Shown piece by piece: positions 60,773 through 64,000 of a DNA stretch of 64,000 nt. The position numbers and the translations under genes are program-made. The DNA lies in contig NZ_JAXHGM010000004.1 of the NCBI RefSeq assembly GCF_034808145.1, positions 124,001 through 188,000 of the forward strand, in the 5' to 3' direction. Positions within the stretch are counted from its first letter, which is position 1. Every line of letters starts with the position of its first letter. The notes under the pieces were generated by a model. The model was not told where the DNA came from. It saw only the letters and a list, made by a program, of their open reading frames with translations, and made no database searches. This DNA is from Halorubellus sp034808145. GTDB lineage: Archaea; Halobacteriota; Halobacteria; Halobacteriales; Natrialbaceae.

Positions 60773-61297
60773 ATGAGTGCGTTCGATACCGATTCTCACC
60801 TCGACGACATCGCCGTCCGCGACACGCGGGTGTCCGACGCGATCGACGAACCGATGCGAGCGATGGTCCTCGACATCCTCGCAGACGACGCGCTGACCGC
60901 GAGTGACGTCCACGAACGGCTTGCAGACAGGGGAATCGAGCGCACCGAGAACACTGTCCGTCATCACATCAACGAACTCCGTGACGCGGGGCTCGTAGAC
61001 GTCGTTCGATTCGAGGAAGGGCGTGGTGGGACGACGAAATATTATGGTGCGAATACGATCGTCCTCTCTTACTCGCTCCCAGAGTCGTCCGAGCCAGCCA
61101 TCGAGGAGATGACCGACGCTGTCCAGCCACAGATCGAAGCGGCACTCGCGACACTGACCGAGGAATACGACGACACGATCGAGGAAGTCACCGCCGCGAT
61201 ACAACCTTGCGACCACTGTCGGACACAGAAATACGAGACGTACGTGCTACTCACCGTCCTGCGTCGCGCGTTCGTCCGTGCCCATCGGGACGACTAA
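60773..61297 (+). CDS. Winged-helix regulator with C-terminal Cys pair
   Basis: Transcription factor of 174 residues. The winged helix (about 25-90) shows DEPMRAMVLDILADDALTASDVHERL and TVRHHINELRDAGLVDVVRFEEG. The C-terminal half is helical with a P-C-D-H-C pair (C146, C149) that could bind the metal moved by the ATPase, and ends YVLLTVLRRAFVRAHRDD. It is divergent from the HMA-ATPase genes. A TACTTATC element about 28 bases before the ATG supports this start; a longer frame from 60632 would read through the operator repeats. Confidence 0.82.
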   Translation: MSAFDTDSHLDDIAVRDTRVSDAIDEPMRAMVLDILADDALTASDVHERLADRGIERTENTVRHHINELRDAGLVDVVRFEEGRGGTTKYYGANTIVLSYSLPESSEPAIEEMTDAVQPQIEAALATLTEEYDDTIEEVTAAIQPCDHCRTQKYETYVLLTVLRRAFVRAHRDD

Positions 61298-61370
61298 TCC
61301 CACCCCGGTACGACGAATCCCACCCCGGTACGACGAATCCCACCCCGGGACGACGAATCCCCACCAACGT
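61291..61370. repeat. 20-bp tandem repeat at the regulator stop codon
   Basis: Units CGACKAATCCCACCCCGGKA repeat at 61291, 61311, 61331 with a partial fourth (period exactly 20). The first unit includes the last codon and stop of the regulator gene. The remaining bases up to the esterase start (61371-61612) show no gene or other feature. Confidence 0.85.
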
Positions 61371-61612
61371 GACGCCCGCCGTTACGGTAGTTCGGGCCTC
61401 GCGGTTCGACTTCCCGTCCAACGGAGTTTCTGGCGAACAAATGGCTTCACTGCGCCGCGGCGCGGTGATGGGGTTCTGCGCCGTGGGGGTTGCTGGCGTG
61501 GGGGGTCGGGGGCAGTCCGGGTCGGTTCGCGGACGTTCGCGTTCCTCGCGAGTGGCCGAGCGCGCCATCCCGAACGCAATCGGTTTCCAGTCCCTGGTCG
61601 TAGTCGAAGGTG

Positions 61613-62548
61613 ATGCAGGCCGACGAGATGCACCCACAGGCGCGGGCAGCGGTCGCACGGCAGGAGCGCATGCCGCTCCCACACAGTCGCCTCGGCGTAC
61701 GGCTCGCCAGAGTGCTGACGAAGCCGGTGATGTGGGCCAGGAACCGGAATCCGCCGCCGGTCGGCGCGACCGTCGACCTCGCGATTCCCGGGCCGGCCGG
61801 TGACGTCGACGCGCGCCTGTACCGGCCGGACGTCGCGGGACGGACGCCGACGGTCGTGTTCTTCCACGGCGGCGGGTTCGTGTTCGGGAGCGTCGAGACC
61901 CACGACCGGGTCTGTCGGCACCTCGTCCGCGAGAGCGAGTGCGCGGTGCTCTCCGTCGACTATCGGCTCGCGCCCGAGCACCCGTTCCCGGCCGCCGTCG
62001 AGGACGCGTACGCCGCCGTCGAGTGGGCGGGAACGAACCCCGACGTGCTCGCCGGGACGGGCGACCTCGCGGTCGCGGGCGACTCGGCGGGCGGGAACCT
62101 CGCCGCGGTGACCGCGCTCATGGCCGCCGAGCAGGGCGGACCGGACCTCGCGTACCAGGCGCTCGTCTACCCCAGCGTCGGCATCGACGGGGACGCCGCG
62201 TCCGTCCGAGACCACACCGGTATCGTGCTCTCCGAGGCGGACCTCGAGTTCTTCGGCGACTGCTACTACCGGAGCGACGTCCACCGCCGGAACCCCTACG
62301 CCGATCCGTCGAACGCCGCCGACCTGTCCGCGGTCGCGCCGGCGACGGTCGTCACCGCCGGGTTCGACCCGCTCCGGGACGGCGGCCGGGCGTACGCCGA
62401 ACGGCTCGTCCGCGACGGCGTCGCGACCCGGTACGTGAACTACGACGACATGCCGCACGGGTTCCTGACGATGCCCGGCGTCGACCGTGCTCGCGGCGCC
62501 ATCGCGGCCCTCGGCGACGACCTCGCCGACGCACTCGGTGCACGCTGA
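61613..62548 (+). CDS. Alpha/beta-hydrolase, HSL-type carboxylesterase
   Basis: Hormone-sensitive-lipase family esterase of 311 residues. The oxyanion-hole motif HGGG is at 85-88, the nucleophile elbow GDSAGG puts Ser158 in place, and the acid (FDPLRD) and His (MPHGF) are present late in the sequence. It begins with about 60 residues of an N-terminal cap (MQADEMHPQARAAVARQER). It hydrolyses short-chain esters by family; the natural substrate is unknown. The ATG at 61613 is preferred to the GTG one codon before. Confidence 0.88.
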   Translation: MQADEMHPQARAAVARQERMPLPHSRLGVRLARVLTKPVMWARNRNPPPVGATVDLAIPGPAGDVDARLYRPDVAGRTPTVVFFHGGGFVFGSVETHDRVCRHLVRESECAVLSVDYRLAPEHPFPAAVEDAYAAVEWAGTNPDVLAGTGDLAVAGDSAGGNLAAVTALMAAEQGGPDLAYQALVYPSVGIDGDAASVRDHTGIVLSEADLEFFGDCYYRSDVHRRNPYADPSNAADLSAVAPATVVTAGFDPLRDGGRAYAERLVRDGVATRYVNYDDMPHGFLTMPGVDRARGAIAALGDDLADALGAR

Positions 62549-62601
62549 CGTCGGCCGCTCGCACCCTCCAGCTTTATTTCACTGGTGCGCGTAGCGAGCG
62601 T

Positions 62602-63651
62602 ATGCGTCTGTACGAGCACGTCGCCGACCTGGACGTCCGCATCGACGACTACGAGCTGGCGTGGTTCGAGCGCGACACGTCGAGCGGGTTCACGCGCGCC
62701 TCGACGGTCGTGGTCCTGCACGGAGACGGCGAGACGGGTCGCGGCGAGGACGTCACGTACGAGACGGAGGCGCACGAGCGGTTCCACGACGTCGGCACGA
62801 ACCTCGCGCTCGCAGGCGAGTACACGCTCGACTCGTTCTCGGCGCATCTCGGCGACGCGGACCTGTTCTTCGGCGGGGAACCCGGTCAACCGATATTCCG
62901 GAACTACCGCCAGTGGGCGTTCGAGAGTGCGGCGCTCGACCTCGCACTCCGGCAGGCGGACACGGACCTCGCGGAGCGCCTCGACCGCGAGTACGACCCG
63001 GTCCGGTTCGTCGTGAGCACGCGCCTCGAGGAGCCGCCGACGGGCGACCGCGTGCTGGAGTGGCTCGACCGCGACCCGGACCTCGAGTTCAAGCTCGACC
63101 CGACGAGCGAGTGGACCGACGACGTCGTCGACCGGCTCGCGGCGACGGAGGCGGTGCGGACGCTCGACCTGAAGGGCCAGTACCACGGGACGACCGTCGA
63201 CCAGCCCGCGGACCCGGAGCTGTACGAGCGAATCGTCGACGGGTTCCCCGAGGCGTTGATAGAGGACCCCGAGGTGACCGACGAGACGCGACCGCTCCTG
63301 GAATCGAACGTCGAGCGCGTGACGTGGGACTACCCGATCCGGAGCGTCGAGACCGTCGAGGAACTGCCGTGGGAGCCGGAGTCACTCAACGTCAAGCCGT
63401 CGCGGTTCGGGTCCGTGGAGGCGCTGTTCGACACGCTGGAGTACTGTCGCGAGCACGGCATCGAGATGTACGGCGGCGGCCAGTTCGAGCTCGACGTCGG
63501 CCGCGAGCACCTCCACGCGCTCGCGTCGCTGTTCTACCCGGACGCGCCGAACGACGTCGCACCGAAGGCGTACAACGACCCCGAGCCGAGCGACGACCTC
63601 CCGACGAGTCCGCTCGCCCCACCCAGCGAATCCCAGGGGCTCGACTGGTGA
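62602..63651 (+). CDS. Enolase-superfamily-like protein with altered active site
   Basis: Soluble protein of 349 residues. The second half follows the order of the mandelate-racemase/OSBS barrel: FKLDPTSEWTDD (Asp-x-x-x-x-Trp of strand 3), WDYPIRSVETVEELPW, LNVKPSRFGSVEALFDTLEYC (strand 6 Lys) and MYGGGQFELDVGREHLHALAS (strand 7 Glu). The usual K-x-K acid/base pair and the second acidic ligand are not evident, so it may bind but not turn over the usual substrates. TTTATTTC about 27 bases upstream is a TATA box. It follows the esterase after 53 bases. Confidence 0.55.
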   Translation: MRLYEHVADLDVRIDDYELAWFERDTSSGFTRASTVVVLHGDGETGRGEDVTYETEAHERFHDVGTNLALAGEYTLDSFSAHLGDADLFFGGEPGQPIFRNYRQWAFESAALDLALRQADTDLAERLDREYDPVRFVVSTRLEEPPTGDRVLEWLDRDPDLEFKLDPTSEWTDDVVDRLAATEAVRTLDLKGQYHGTTVDQPADPELYERIVDGFPEALIEDPEVTDETRPLLESNVERVTWDYPIRSVETVEELPWEPESLNVKPSRFGSVEALFDTLEYCREHGIEMYGGGQFELDVGREHLHALASLFYPDAPNDVAPKAYNDPEPSDDLPTSPLAPPSESQGLDW

Positions 63652-63861
63652 GGCGACCGAGACGGGGAGTGACTTCGGAGCGCTCGAACGCCTCCCGTCA
63701 CCCCCGACGTCGACGCGGCCCCGCCGACCGCGAGCGAACGTTTCTTGACCGTCGCGCGTGAGGTTCGCGTCGATGGAATCGACGTCGTGCGTCCGCCGAG
63801 ACCGGGGTGCTCGTGGAGACGAAGCCGATGCGGACCGCGGTCCCGACCGCGACGCGTCGCG

Positions 63862-64000
63862 ATGACCGACCGCGATACCGGCGGGACCGCGGACGACGAG
63901 GACGTAGCGACAGACGTCGACGAGGACGCAGCCACGGACGTCGACGGCAACCCACTGGAACCGGGCGACCACGCCCTCCCACCCGACGATCTCGTGTATC
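63862..64000 (+). CDS. Start of an unidentified acidic protein, cut by the window end
   Basis: From the ATG at 63862 a frame stays open to the last base (46 codons). The visible N-terminus MTDRDTGGTADDEDVATDVD is very acidic and low-complexity, followed by NPLEPGDHALPPDDLVY, which looks like the beginning of a folded domain. The product cannot be named. No TATA box is clear. Confidence 0.5.
   Translation, partial: MTDRDTGGTADDEDVATDVDEDAATDVDGNPLEPGDHALPPDDLVY

Overview
The window is chromosomal DNA of a halophilic archaeon (class Halobacteria). The evidence is the very high G+C content, the strongly acidic proteins, the archaeal or haloarchaeal gene set (GatE amidotransferase, CetZ tubulin-like protein, archaease-RtcB, PilB/PilC of an archaeal type IV pilus, halo-type sensor kinases, geranylgeranyl-reductase-like proteins) and many genes with a TATA element about 26-30 bases before the start codon, the spacing expected for leaderless transcripts. 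The genus cannot be told from the sequence. There is no rRNA operon, no CRISPR array and no intact insertion sequence. One tRNA gene (Gly, anticodon UCC) is present.

Layout. 1-11 kb: gatE (cut by the left edge), a PAS histidine kinase, a two-gene unit with a TrmJ-like tRNA methylase, two pterin-pathway genes (a dihydropteroate-synthase-like gene and an mptE-like gene) separated by a strong RNA hairpin, a GlcD-like FAD oxidase, a SHOCT membrane protein and a cetZ gene. 11-25 kb: a thiamine-pyrophosphate enzyme, a 7TM sensor kinase, a coupled SDR/F420-type oxidoreductase pair, an ABC exporter, a REC-GAF-PAS kinase, an acyl-CoA dehydrogenase, a GNAT protein and a PQQ-repeat lipoprotein. 25-33 kb: an ABC-2 type operon with every junction overlapping (including a 29-codon ORF), then divergently a DUF502 protein, archease, a DoxX-like protein and RtcB. 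32-38 kb: two GNAT proteins, an orphan DNA methylase, a SAM methylase, a hydrolase, and the tRNA-Gly locus with two truncated tRNA 3' ends and a Trm9-like methylase. 38-43 kb: type IV pilus pilC/pilB. 43-52 kb: PAC2 protein, MscS channel, Nudix, aldolase-II, UspA, a Tat-exported unknown, a 5'-nucleotidase and a lipoprotein. 52-57 kb: two small halo-specific proteins, two GGR-family flavoproteins and an MFS transporter. 57.5-61.3 kb: a compact metal island (FmdE-like protein, P1B ATPase, HMA chaperone, divergent wHTH regulator) next to a gene remnant. 61.6-64 kb: an esterase, an enolase-superfamily protein and the start of an unknown acidic protein.

The most interesting items are the metal island, whose ATPase carries C-P-G in place of the usual C-P-C and H-H in place of the conserved H-P; the tRNA-Gly(UCC) locus with integration-scar-like duplications, a hairpin cluster that folds better as minus-strand RNA, and a Trm9 homologue; the hairpin between the two pterin genes; the 29-codon ORF bridging two ABC permeases; and a recurring pattern of short tandem repeats, of non-triplet unit length in the clearest cases, that begin exactly at stop codons. 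Functional assignments come from motifs and remembered family features only; no database search was possible.
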